Shown piece after piece: positions 12,401 to 23,500 of a DNA stretch of 64,000 nucleotides. Each line of letters opens with the position of its first letter. Positions within the stretch are counted from its first letter, which is position 1. Below the pieces are notes generated by a model. That model was not told the DNA's origin and made no database searches. It worked only from the letters and a program-made list of their open reading frames with translations. Origin of the DNA: Symbiodinium natans (Eukaryota; Sar; Dinophyceae; Suessiales; Symbiodiniaceae); contig CAJNDS010002702.1 in assembly GCA_905221605.1 (NCBI GenBank), forward strand, positions 106,001 to 170,000. The letters run 5' to 3'. The translations under genes were made by a program, and so were the position numbers.

Positions 12401-13040
12401 TCTATAGTCTATTGTTTTGCTAGGCCTCCTACAGCTTCCACCTGCGAGGCGGGCTTGTGAGCAACCTCGGTGATTGTTCGCGATTCTTCCAAATGGTGGT
12501 CAACGATGGTGAGGTGGGGCTTTTGAGCTGTCGGTTGTGCACCTCTCCTAGTTCTCAGCCAACTAATCTTGCGCAGCTGGACGGCGTACGACTCCTTCAA
12601 GCCGCTCGGCCTGTGCTTCACAGTGCTTCACCAGCGTGCTCAGCCCGTAGAATCCTGCGAAGTCAATGAATCGCTCACATGGGGGGTTACGAAACTAGGG
12701 GACCCCCAAATAGCAGGATTGCCCTGATAAATAAGGACCCCCAATAAGGTACCCCTAATTTCGGAAATCACCACAAAGGCTGAGAGTGTGCAGCTGCTCG
12801 CCCGAGACTGGTTGAATGATTTCACCACGGAGAAGCGCAGGCCCTTGGAACCCAGGGTTTCCGGGTTTAGGGTTTAGGGTTTAGGGTTCTTGGGAGCAGC
12901 CCAAACCCCTTGGTTAAGTCATTCCACTCATGCCCCCAGAAGGAACGAACAGACACGAAGTAAAGTTGAGGGTACATTCCTTGTAGCCCAAACAATGATA
13001 TATATGTAACATAACAATACTACCCTACATATATATATAT

Positions 13041-13089
<49 letters not shown>

Positions 13090-15579
13090 TTTATGTATGT
13101 ATGTACGTACGTACGTACGTATGTATTTATGTATGTATGTATGTATGTATGTATGTATGTATGTATGTATGTATGTATGTTTTTTTATACATATATGTAT
13201 ATATATATATATATGTCATGACTATTCTCCATGTGTCCCAGAGAAGGCGCCCCCTGTGGGTCTGGAACACACCGGGCATTGGCTTCTCTCCGCTGGGCCA
13301 GATCGGGGTGGAGTTCGAGGGTGCCAGCCGCCGAACGGCTCCTCGTGCCAAAAGCCCCCCCCCCCCCCTCCCGCCCCCCACACAAAATCGAGTAGATCAA
13401 AGGATCAAAATTTAACATAATAGAGTATAGTCTAACATGATGTAGTATCGTTTTTAGTATAAAGTAAAATTATAGTCGAATCTAGTACTATAATATAATA
13501 TAATCCAATATAATATCATATAACATAATGCACTACAGCATGACATAATATAATACATTATAATGCCGTATAATACAATACAATACAACACAAAATAGTG
13601 GTGCATAACAATAGCATAATGCAATAGAATAGATTCATGTAGAGTATAGGATAACAAAGACTTCTGAAGGCCGAAGAGACCCGACGAGGACCCAGAATCA
13701 GAAAGGCCCAAAGACCCTGAAGCTTTTGAAGTAGGCTTCACTGTCAAAGGGGCCCTGCGATGCGTCGTTTGCAGATTGTGGCCTTGTCGCTCGTCTTGTG
13801 ACTGTATGTTTTGCAGAGCTTTCCCCATTGCACATGCATGGCAATTGTTTGTCCTATGGCTGGCAGCAGCGCGAAGCTGTAGGAAAATGCCCCTGAGGTT
13901 GGGTCGCAGCTGCACACAGTTCACTGGGGCGGTAGCTAGCCAGCAAGATTACTTTGGCTGGGGGGGGGGGGGGGGGGGGGGGGGGGGGGCGATGTGACCA
14001 CGTGCAATGGGGATATTACAAGGCTCTGCGGTGCACTCCCCCTCAAGCCCCAGCAAGCCGGTGCCGGGTTTTTATTCCCGTGGCAGTGACTCTGCAGCTT
14101 TACTAGGTTTGCCGGCTTCTGGCTTCAGGGTTACAGGGTTTCGGCGATGAGGGTGCTTCTTGAATAGGTCCCCTATGCTCATGTTACAGATCATCACGTC
14201 TCTACTGTATCAATTTCTCATGTGTGTATTCGTGGTAAAGTGTTGCTTTTGTTAGTTGACCCTTAAGCCCTGAAATCCTTGAGCCCTCAACCCCAAAGCC
14301 CACACCGTTCTGCCGTAGACACACCAAACAGTGCATCGATTCAAAAAGCCTTTCGACTGTCGTCGTCTCCGGTGCCCTTCCACGTGCCAAGAGTCTGTCG
14401 AGTCGCCGGACTCTCTGGACGTCTTCCGAGTACGGCGTGAGCACGACTTCGAACACAGCAAATGGTTCCTTCATAGGACGTGGGCACGACACGAACCCTT
14501 CCCAGAGCCGGCAGGGCGGAGAAATGCGCCTCCCAAATGCGCGATATTGCACATTGGGGGATCGGTTCCTGTGCGCGTGTGTGCACACGCCGGAACGGTG
14601 GGGGCGAGATCGACCCATAGGGTCATAGCTAGCAGGCAGCAAAGAAACACCCGAATCCCGCCACCCGAGGCATCCCGAGACCGTAGAGCCCCCAAGACCA
14701 AGAGCTCTTTTATGGATGGGTTTAGGTTTAGAGTTTAGGTTTAGGGTTGAGGGTTTAGGGTTGAGGGTTTAGGGTTTAGGGTTTAGGGTTTAGGGTTCAG
14801 GGTTCAGGTTTAGGGTTTAGGGTTTAGGGTTTAGGGTTTGGGGTTTGGAGTGTTGGAGGTGCTGGGGGCTCCGGCTACATGCTCAACTGGCCCCATCGCT
14901 TGGTCGCCTCTTGACACTTTCGAGCATGGGAGGGCTTTACTTGAAGGTTCAGGGGGACTTGTTCCACCAACTACAAGCTGTACTTATAACCCACTAATAA
15001 GCCCCCTTAAGTGCCCCAACATGGTGATCATTGGGTTAGAAGTACACGTATTATGGGGTTAGGAAGTACCTGAACCTCCAAGTAGGGTTCAGGTCCCATG
15101 ATTAGGGTGGACCTGTCCCGAAAATGGGGACCCCCTTGAATAACCCCCCCCCCCTCGCCCCCCCCCACATACTATATTCTTTAGGAACCCAACAAGGGTA
15201 CCCTGTCTTAGGAAGTTTTAGGGTAGTGTTGCGGCTTCTTGGGTTTATACCAGAATAAGTAGGACATTCGGGTCCTTCTCCCCAAACAGTAGACTTTTGA
15301 AATTCGGACTTCCTTCAGGATTTCAGACTAGTGCGGAGTTCCGATGGTTTGTGTCTCCGTTTATGTTGGACAACATCTCTTTTCAACACTTAAAGTTCTG
15401 TTCGTATGGGGCCTTCGCTTGAGTACTTTCTTTATATATATATATGTATACATACATACATACATGCATATGTAACCTCACTCTCTGTTTCTATCCGTGT
15501 TCTCCCTTGTTGACCTAGTATGCCACGTCAATACTTTGTATTGTGTGGTGCTTCTCATGGTCGAATATGTATACCATAC

Positions 15580-15619
<40 letters not shown>

Positions 15620-16165
15620 ATATAAGTGTGTAAACTCCAGTTTGGAGTCCACCCTCCTGCCGACATAAGGTCCTGACCTACAGCGGGGTTGTCTTTGATA
15701 CGGACACCCAGAAGACGATGTGGCGAGCTGCCTTTGGCTCCCTGCGGAGAGGAGGTGCGAAGCCGGCCGCATTCTCAGCACTGCTGCACTGCACTTAGAG
15801 GTTCATGGCATTTAACCAATATTACATGTACTCGTCACCCACTCATAAGCCCCTTAGTGCCCAAATGTGATTATAGTTGGGTGATAAGTGCAGTTATTAT
15901 TTGGTTAAAAAGTACAAGGAACCTCCAAGCACCTGTGATGATGCTGCAGAGGCACATTTCACATCGGTAGCCAAGGTAGTTCCAGTTCCTCCAGTCGAGG
16001 AGAAGGATCTGGTTTGCATTGCACTACACTCGTGATTATCGTTTTTTGTTTCCGTCTGCTCTGATAAGCAGGGTCTAGTTGACTTAACGTTGCCAGCATG
16101 TGCTGGTTCTTTCGTCCTTTCAGGACAACGCAACTCCCGCCAAAAAGCGCAGAGTCTCGCGGTGA
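9485..16165 (+). CDS. Beta-lactamase-related serine hydrolase (class C / LACTB-like fold), multi-exon
   Basis: Family of DD-peptidase/beta-lactamase/esterase-like serine hydrolases; substrate here unknown. Exons supported: 9851-9919, 10211-10472, 10651-10733, 10832-10920, 11178-11245, 11399-about 11475, 12037-12054, 12424-12513, 12577-12600, 12779-12840, 13247-about 13320, about 13941-13957, 14859-14902, 15670-about 15790, about 15935-16005, 16124-16165 (stop TGA). Motifs in order: [20 protein letters not shown], nucleophile motif SQTK (Ser 10277-10279, Lys 10286-10288), [33 protein letters not shown] (Tyr 10898, second-motif position), [76 protein letters not shown]. The tail ends [11 protein letters not shown], a basic stretch that could be a nuclear signal. 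A possible first exon is 9485-9540 (ATG at 9485), but its junction to 9851 is not resolved. Exon 12577-12600 is only 24 bp. Introns hold TIR elements (9931-10128, 12679-12772) or telomere arrays (11251-11361). Confidence 0.85.
9539..9640. repeat. Telomere-type array, TTTAGGG
   Basis: Begins right at the GT donor after the exon-like segment ending CAGGCCCAAGG, so the donor is the start of the array. Confidence 0.8.
9931..10009. mobile_element. Family B element, first of a tandem pair in lactamase intron
   Basis: Ends ATATGGGGCTTTACGAAAAT and ATTTTCGTAAACCCCCAT. Lies 11 bp after the inferred GC donor at 9920. Confidence 0.75.
10016..10128. mobile_element. Family B element, second of a tandem pair in lactamase intron
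   Basis: Interior GGGGTACCTTTTTGGGGTCC and CCTACTATTTGCGGGG, right end TTCGCAACAAACCCCC. Together the pair fills most of intron 9920-10210. Confidence 0.7.
11018..11133. mobile_element. Element I, in lactamase intron
   Basis: Inverted ends AAGGAGGGAC and GTCCCTCCTT; interior contains ATATTTAGGGG twice. Inside intron 10921-11177. Only one copy seen. Confidence 0.5.
11251..11361. repeat. Telomere-type array filling a lactamase intron
   Basis: About 15 CCCTAAA units. The intron (11246-11398) is 153 bp, so about 70% of it is array. Confidence 0.9.
11881..11974. mobile_element. Family A element, copy 3
   Basis: Ends TTGGGATGTTGCCCCTTATA and TATAAGGGGAACATCCCAA. 94 bp, in the lactamase-like gene between exons. 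Confidence 0.8.
12679..12772. mobile_element. Family B element, reverse orientation, in lactamase intron
   Basis: Left end ATGGGGGGTTACGAAACTAG; right end AATTTCGGAAATCACCAC is degenerate. Fills half of intron 12601-12778 and stops 6 bp before the acceptor. Confidence 0.7.
13020..13215. repeat. TA and ATGT microsatellites in lactamase intron
   Basis: TA tract, then ACGT/ATGT tetranucleotides, then TA again, ending 30 bp before the exon at 13247. Confidence 0.9.
13430..13640. repeat. AT-rich ATAAT-type degenerate repeat
   Basis: Units such as ATAATATAAT and ATACAATAC in irregular order; sharply lower GC than flanks. Confidence 0.7.
13960..13989. repeat. G homopolymer
   Basis: About 29 G directly after a coding-like TTTGGCTGG, so it may act as start of the intron. 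Confidence 0.85.
14718..14850. repeat. Telomere-type array, TTTAGGG
   Basis: TTTAGGG with TTGAGGG and TTCAGGG variants, ending 8 bp before the lactamase exon at 14859. Confidence 0.85.
14940..15082. mobile_element. Family C element, copy 1, in lactamase intron
   Basis: Ends CTTGAAGGTTCAGGGGGACT and AAGTACCTGAACCTCCAAG. Interior CTGTACTTATAACCCACT and CCTTAAGTGCCCCAA as in other copies. Confidence 0.8.
15794..15929. mobile_element. Family C element, copy 2, in lactamase intron
   Basis: Ends CTTAGAGGTTCATGG and AAGGAACCTCCAAG. It separates two coding exons almost without extra sequence, so the intron is essentially the element. Confidence 0.8.
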
Positions 16166-16399
16166 GCGCTTGCCGCGAGAGCCCTTGAATGAAGCTCATT
16201 GTGGCCACGCCCGCTGGCAAATTTAGCCAGTTGTAGGAATCACTTAAAATTACAAAGTTCCCACAGGGCTCGAGAGAGCCTGCTTTACGAAACAGTCCGA
16301 TACGTTGCTCGGCCTTAAAGTCCGCAGCAGCACACGGAAGAGCGCAGCCTGACAACTGCAGCGCCGCTGCAGCTGCGCGTTGGCTGCTGGGTCTGGGTT

Positions 16400-16550
16400 A
16401 CCAGGATGGGCTATGAGGCCTTTAAAGTCCCCATAATGAACCCTATCAAGGGCCTTTTAAGGGATTACAGGGTATAATAGCCCTAAGCCCTAAACCCTAA
16501 GCCCTAAACCCTAAACCCTAAACCCTAAACCCAGAGTAGCCCATCCTGGT
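16400..16550. mobile_element. Element G with a telomere-type array inside
   Basis: Inverted ends ACCAGGATGGGCTA and TAGCCCATCCTGGT; interior has CCTTTTAAGGGATTACAGGG and then a CCCTAAA array (16484-16534). Only one copy seen. Confidence 0.6.
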
Positions 16551-17100
16551 AGTGCCGTTTGCGCCATGCATCGCATGCAGCCGGGGAGTTCTTGAGGAGC
16601 GCCGACAGAGGTGACAAAAGACCCGGAGCCACCCACCGCAACTTTGTGCCGCAAAACTTGCGCCCCTCTCATCATCAGACTTCCAGGTGCGCAGCCGAAC
16701 CAGAGCAGCAAGCAGGCCCGCGAAGTTGAGCCTTTCAATATGCACTATTCGGGCATCTTTCATGGCATGATGGATGCCCAAAGGCACGCAACGCTCCTGC
16801 CTTCCCTATGTCACTGGGATCGAGCCAGCAGGAAACTCGGGCGCAGCAGCTTGAAGAAACACTTCACGCTGTGGCTCGAAGATGCTGGCGCATGTCTTGT
16901 GCACCGTGGGTACAGGCCGAGCCAAACGCAATCTACGCAAGCTGAAGATGTCCCTTCGCGATCGGAAGAGGCAGCTTTGATCATAAATAAATACATAAAC
17001 ATATATATATATATATACATATATCACTATACTGCATATGTATATGGGTGCCCACCTATAGCGGCACCCATGCGTTTTTCACGATCCCTTATATATTGAG

Positions 17101-17560
17101 ACGTTAAAACATTAAACCATCAAACCAGTATGTCCTTCCATGAGGAAAACCGTTGAACCACTGAAGCCATCAAACCGTCAAAACATCAAACCAGTCGTTT
17201 CCCCCTATCTAAACCTTCAAATCATTTTTCCTCTATTAAAAACATCAAGCTATTGAATCGTTTAACCCGTCCTTTTTCCTCAAATGCAAATGGTCCCATG
17301 GGGTTTCCCAGAAAACGGAAACGACTGGTCAATGGCTTCCTGGTCGACTGGTTTAAGGGGTTTTCCGCAAGAAAGGCAAGGCATGGTTGAATGGTTTAAT
17401 GGTTTAGTGGCTCGAAGGCCTAATGGATTTTCCCATACGGGGTAACGGCTGGTTTGATGGCTCAATGTTTTCAATGGTTTACTGGTTTTCCCATAAGTGG
17501 GTAATCTTGTTTAGTGCACTTGAATGTCTTAGTGGTGCTCCTTCCTTCATATGGGCAAAG
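17101..17560. repeat. Inverted AACCATCAAACC-type repeat
   Basis: Left half carries many AAACCATCAAACC-like words, right half their inverses (GGTTTAATGGTTTAGTGG), with TTTTCCCATA recurring. Looks like a large degenerate hairpin. Confidence 0.65.
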
Positions 17561-19198
17561 CCGACTGTTTTCATGGGCTTAGTGGGTTCGTGGCGTTTGG
17601 GTTCCCCCCCCCTGCCCAAGTATCTCGATAGCACCCCACTCTGGTTTAATCGTTTCTACTATATATCAAATGCATACGGTATGAAATTTGCTGAAATATT
17701 TCGTTTGGGTCCTCAGTAGCATCTGCATGAACAGACACGGTTAGAACCAAGGCCTGCGGTTGTAACCATACCCGTTCTTGGTTGTGTGTTTCAAAGCTTA
17801 GTGATTCACCATGTGTCCTCCCCTGTTATCTCTTGGATCTGGGTTTCTCAGGTCTCGAAATCGGGATTCTTGGGTTCTTGGGCCCAGAGATCTGGAATCT
17901 TCGGTTCCTTGCAGTTCTTGGGCGTGAAATGCTGTATTCGGGGATCTTGAAACTCGTTCGGTATGCTAGTTGAGCAGAGAGAAACCGCCACATGATGTCT
18001 ATATCGTAGTTGAGCAGGTAAAAGTTAAGGCAGTTTAGTGACAGAGGTAGTCGAGTTAGATGTGCAATCATGTTTAAATTCCCGTAGTCTCATACTTCGC
18101 AGGTTTTAGCCCGTTGAGGTACTTGGGGAGGGGGGAGACAAATACATTAAGTTCAAGAAGGCATACTTCTTAATGATTTGTAGCCCCCTCCCCCCACTTC
18201 CCCAAAGCGAAAGATGCAAATTGTTATATTTGTTTGCTGAACATAGCCGGCAATATTGGAAGAGAATGAAGGGCAGCTACTGGGACAATCGATGCGCCAA
18301 AAGAACGCTCGAGACGAAAACCCTGAGGACGCAGCGTCTAAGTTCTCACTGTAAAAACCATTTTGACATGGCTGTAGCTCGAAATCTGTGACTCAAAATA
18401 AAACAGCTGGTTCGTAGCGCAAGTGCTGACCTTCATTCTGTTAAGCAGATCAGGTAAGCAATTTGCGGTTTTTACCTACATTCACGAGTGCTACTCCATA
18501 CGTTCTATGAAATGAGTGAAGGTACCAAGGTACTATTTGTGTTCGACGCTTTGTTTTTTTAGTTAGTTGCTAGAAACCCATACATGTAGTAACGGACCCA
18601 CCTCTGATTGTTTTACTTTGCCGAATTAGAGTGTGAACACTTCTTCAGATTATCAGAACTTATGTGCAGAAGGTGCGTATAGGTTTTATACAAGTATCAT
18701 GTAAATAACTAATTTGGCTATAGCCTTCGCTATTGTTATAACCAGTCCGTGTTGTCTCCTAAGGGTACCGCAACTGGCGACCACTCATTTGTATGTTTGT
18801 AGATGTGTTTTCTCTTGTTCATATGCACATATTTCTAGAACTGTAAGTTTCAGTATTACTTATACAAAGTGTTTGTAGCATTTGAGTTACATTTTTGATT
18901 TTCATGTTTATGGGCTTGTACATTTTTCATGTTCGTATTTTGTAGATGTGTAGATTGTATTTGCATGTTTACATAGTTACATACATGCTTAAGTACAAAT
19001 TTGAACGTTTGTATAGGTGTAAACGTTTACAAATCTGTAGATTCCAGATTTGTGTTTACATTTCATTGCTTAAGATAATCCGATAGTTATACTTGCCTGT
19101 TAGCTCTATGTTTCTTATGCTTGAAGAATTTTTCATACATATACACAGCGACAATATATGTATATATATATATATGTATAGTTATGTGGGTGTGTGTT

Positions 19199-19246
<48 letters not shown>

Positions 19247-19301
19247 TGTATTTATCATAATTAGACACACACACACACACACACCTGCGTTTGTTTGACA
19301 G

Positions 19302-19425
19302 GTCTACAGTGGCTGGCATGTTGCACACCTGTTTTGGCCTCCATTCCGAGGTGGTGCGTCTCGCGCTTTCAACCTTGGCAAAAGCACTGGCCCAGGCTGC
19401 GACAGCTGGCTGTACTGCGTCGGAA
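19302..19425 (+). CDS. Exon-like segment upstream of the GH5 gene, function unknown
   Basis: After an acceptor (TTTGACAG at 19294-19301) an open frame reads STVAGMLHTCFGLHSEVVRL and then continues Ala/Leu-rich without a stop for about 40 codons. The region is GC-rich and sits abruptly after a long AT-rich, ORF-free stretch, so it may be the first exon of the GH5 gene or of a separate gene. No family recognised. Weak call. Confidence 0.3.
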
Positions 19426-20124
19426 GCCGGAACCCGGATTCCTAAACCCTGAGCCCTCCCCTTAAGTACCCTAATAGGGTAATAATTGGGTTATAAGTAC
19501 AGTCATGATTGGGTTACTGAACCCCTGAACCCTATCCCCCTGAAGCCTCCAAAGCAGTGAGCAGGCCAACGGCTGGCACAGCGAACGCCTTGGGCCTGCT
19601 CTTTGCGCTGCGCTGCGCAAGGAGGGAACAACCAAGAGGCCAGCCCCTCTAGAAGGGTTTGGGGTTTAGGGTTTAGGGTTTGGGGGTTTAGGGTGAAGGG
19701 TTTCGGGCGGTTTGGGGTTCAGGGCTTCGGCTGCCCGGCTCTGGGCCAGCTCCGGTGGGTCCGACCTGCGGCTGAGCCTGTTTGGAAGAACTCTTGCCAG
19801 GTCGGCGGCAGTGGTATCTGCGACAGGATCTCCTGTAGAGGACCCGATGCAAGATGGCTGTTGAGAGATTCTGCAGGGCAGCGGCTATGCCTGTATTTTC
19901 ACATGGCCCGCAGCTCTGCAGGATGTGGTCTTGGCGCGTGTCCGTACTTTGTCACTCTCTGCAGTGGCCTATTGGCGCGAAGTCTCGCAGGACCTCGGGC
20001 CAGCCCCTAAACCGCACACCCCAAGCTCTAAAACCGCCTAGGCACCAGTCGTGCATCAGGACCTTGGTCGGGCTGCCTCGAGCCTGTCGCGGTTCCTTGA
20101 ACAGCAAAGGCCGAGAATGACCCC

Positions 20125-20222
20125 CTGGTTCTTAGTAGGGAATGAGGGAATGAGGGCCCTATATATACCCTTTAAGGGATCATATAGGGTACCTCATTCC
20201 CTCATTCCCTACTAAGAACCAG
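20125..20222. mobile_element. Family D element, copy 1
   Basis: 98 bp, near-perfect hairpin: CTGGTTCTTAGTAGGGAATG at left and its inverse CATTCCCTACTAAGAACCAG at right, with CCCTTTAAGGGAT at the turn. Confidence 0.85.
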
Positions 20223-20319
20223 CCAGAGGACCCATGCTTTGCAGCGCACGGACAGTGGCTCTTAGCATCGCAGGCACCTGTATTGGAAGAGGCCGCCCTA
20301 CAGAGGCCAGGCCGCGAAT

Positions 20320-20512
20320 CCGCCAAACCCTAACCCCTAGACCCTGAACCCGCTACACCCCTAAACCCCCAACACCCCCCAAACCCGAAACCCTGAACCC
20401 TAGACCCTAAACCCTAAGCCCCTAAACCCCTAAACCCTCGACCCTAAACTCTAAACCCTAAACCCTAAACCCCTCAACCCTAATCCCTAAACCCTAAACC
20501 CTGAAGTTCCCA
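20320..20512. repeat. Degenerate telomere-type array before the first GH5 exon
   Basis: CCCTAAA, CCCCTAAA and CCCTAGA units ending 8 bp before the exon at 20521. Confidence 0.8.
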
Positions 20513-20520
20513 AGATGCAG

Positions 20521-23500
20521 GTGTGAACCTCGGTGGCTGGCTACTTCTGGAGCCCGGGCCGAGCCACGAGTTGTTCCAGCAGTTTGGTCCGAAGGCGACC
20601 TGCGAGCCCGGGAGCCCAGGACTTAGGGTTTAGGGTCTAGGGTTTAGGGTTTAGGGTGAGTTGGGATGTTCACCCTAATACTAACAGTCCTTAGTTGGGA
20701 TTCTCGTGCTCCCGATTAGAATCTTGCTTAAGGACTGTTCGTTTCAGGGGGAGCATCCCAAGGGGTTAGGGTTGAGGGTTTGGGCTCCCTTTGGGCGGGG
20801 GTTTGGGGTTTAGGGTTGGGGTTTAGGGTTTAGGGCTTGGGGGTTTGGGGTCTAGGCTTTGGGCCGATGTTTAGAAGGCTTGGGGTCTTCACCAGGTGGC
20901 GCCTGCTTGACAAGATGCGGAAGCAGCTCGGCGTGAAGCAAACCGTGGAGGCGATCCAGGCGTGCCATTGTGGCTGTGCTTCAGTTTCGTGCGCGTGCGC
21001 TTTCTTCATGTGGGGGTTTCCGAAACTAGGGGGACCTTATTCGGGGTAGGGAATCCCACTATTTGGGGGCCTACTGTAGGGGCCCCTTATCTTCGTAGAC
21101 CCCCACGTCGGTGAAGGTTCGCGCGATGCTAGATAAGCTCAAATGGGAGGCTCACCGAGCCACCTTCATTTTGGAAGATGACTTTCGCAACATCCGCTCC
21201 ATGGGCCGCAGCCTCAAGAGAGCGTGTCGGTGGGCTCCTTGCGCAGCCGCGGGCGCAGGTTTCAACGCCGTGCGCATTCCATTCGGCTATTGGATCGTGA
21301 CTGGCCCTGCCGCACACTTGGCCATGCTTCTCCTGCGGCCTCGAAATTCCCACAACTTGGTGGGTCACATCCCCAATCTCCCCATGTTGCCCCCTTCCTC
21401 CCCTCCCCACCCCCCCCCCCCTTCAAACAAAAAAACAGCAAGAGACCCAAAACAAGGAGGGACTTGAAGGTCCAGCCTTTGGCATCTTTACATTGGCTCT
21501 GGGTCCCATGTGGCCTAGGCCAGTGGCGAGCTCTACGTTGGCCCAGGCATCGCAATATCGCCGCGCCGCGTTGTGGATGGTGGGCGTTTGAGTTCCTGGC
21601 GCAGGTCTGGACTTCCTCGATCGTGCCCTGATGTGGTGCCAGCGGCTGGGGTCATGTCCCAAGGTTTTAGAGGACGTGAGTGGCCCTAAGCCCTAAGCCC
21701 TAAACCCTAAACGCTAAACCCTAGACCCTGGACCCTGGACCCTGGACCCTAGACCCTTGTGCAAGTCGTTCTTGCGATTGGAGCTGAGGCTGCAGGTCCT
21801 CCTTGATCTTCATGGCGCTCCCGGTGGTGAAAGTGGGAACCCTAAGCCCTGGAGCAAGAGCTGCGTGAGTTGTTTTATCATCCAAGACCGTTGAAGCCTG
21901 TTTCCGTGAATCGCGAGCGATGCAGGTGGTGAGAGACCTTGCGGGCGAGAGCGCAAGGCCCGCGCAGAGAAGCAGAGCTTTCGGAATTTCAGAAGACATG
22001 GGGGTGGCTGTCAAAGTACGTCAAAGTCCCTTTTGGGGTCCCAAATATACTACGGCACCTAATATGTAGGGTATCCCAAAAAGGGATCAGAATTTTGACA
22101 ACCACCCATGTGAAGCGGGAGTTTGGTAAGTTGAGCTGGGTGAGGGTGGCTCACGAGGACTGGCGATGGGAGCACTGGCGGCTCGATGAGTCGATTGAGG
22201 CCAGGCGCTGTGTGCGCAGCAGAGGAAGTTCACCAAAGTGACTAAACCCTAAAAACTAAACCCTAAACCCGAAACCCGAAACCCTAAACCCTAAACCCTA
22301 AACCCGAAACCCTAAACCCCAAAACCCAAACCCCAAACCCCAAACCCCAAACCCGAAACCCTAAACACTAAACCCGTCAAAGCAGAGGGGGCGGGGGGTT
22401 TGTCTTTTCCGTGCTCAGCTGTCCTCGACAGGCGCTGAAGATCATCTCGCGACGCTTCCAAGGCCCGAACTCGCCCCGCTCGCCACAGATTGTCTCTTTC
22501 TCCCCTCTCGCACTCACTCTCTCCACTCTCCCTCTCTACCACTCCCTCGCCCCTTGTTTACTTCTGCCTTTCCCCCTCTCCACCTCTCCCTCAGGGCCCT
22601 CCCTCCTCAAGCAATTGGGGGGTTTCCGAAATTGGGGGTTGGTGTCCTTCTTACAATGGAATCCTACTATTTGGGGGTCTGCATTGGGTTTCCCTTATTT
22701 GCGGAAACCCCCAGAATTGGTCGTAAGCTTGAGGGGGGGCCTCCCCATTTTGTTCGACCTGCATATCGGCCTGAGCTCTGTCGGCACTTGGAGGTTCATT
22801 GTCCATTGCACTTCTTCACCCAACAATAACTGTACTTATCACCCCAATTATAGCCATATTCGGGCACTTAGGGGGCTTTCAAGTGGGTGATTTGTACAGT
22901 TTTTATATATTGGTTCATAAGTTCATGAATCTCCAAGCAGGCCACCCTGCAGTCTCTGGCATAGCTGTCTGCAACGAACCCAGCGAGAAGGTACGGCACC
23001 CAGTGTGGGGAGCGCGTTTTTTTTGCCTTTCGGAAAGTGTTGGGTGTCCCCTTTTTGGAAGCATGCTGCTGACTGTGCCTGGAGTGGACGAAGGTGCCGG
23101 CAGATGTGCTCTGTCAGTTTTATGATGAGGCATTGCGGGCATTGCGGGCATTGTGGGCATCACCCCAGTCACGTCTTGCGTTCTCCTTGCCCGTCCCCAC
23201 TCCCTTGTGAAGGCAGTTCGGGCCATTAGAGCGTACATGCCGCCGGATGAAGTCAGCATCATGCCCGAAGCCCAGATTTTGGCAGAACTGCCTACGGTTG
23301 TTTAGGGTTTAGGGTTTAGGGGTTTCGGGTTTAGGGTTTAGGGTTTAGGGTTAAGGGTGTAGGGTCCTTGACCTTAAACCCTAGACCCTAAACCCACTGC
23401 TTCGTAGCCCACGTACCCAACTTGAGGTTGCCAGTGTACAGGACGGAGCGACTGGATGAGGCCGCGCACGGGCAACACTTAGTAACTTTAGGATGCGTCA

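Larger units (their letters stand above)
16166..19301 (+). other. Intergenic stretch after the lactamase-like gene
   Basis: Begins with element G (16400-16550) and an open frame without recognised family (16611-17099, 162 codons), then an inverted AACCATCAAACC-type repeat (17101-17560). From about 17960 to 19300 the sequence turns AT-rich, poor in ORFs, with TATA/CA microsatellites 19155-19285. I see no gene in the AT-rich part. Confidence 0.5.

Noticed and set aside
16611-17099. 162-codon plus-strand ORF
   Set aside because: No family, runs into a TATA microsatellite, and no splice context; left as part of the spacer.
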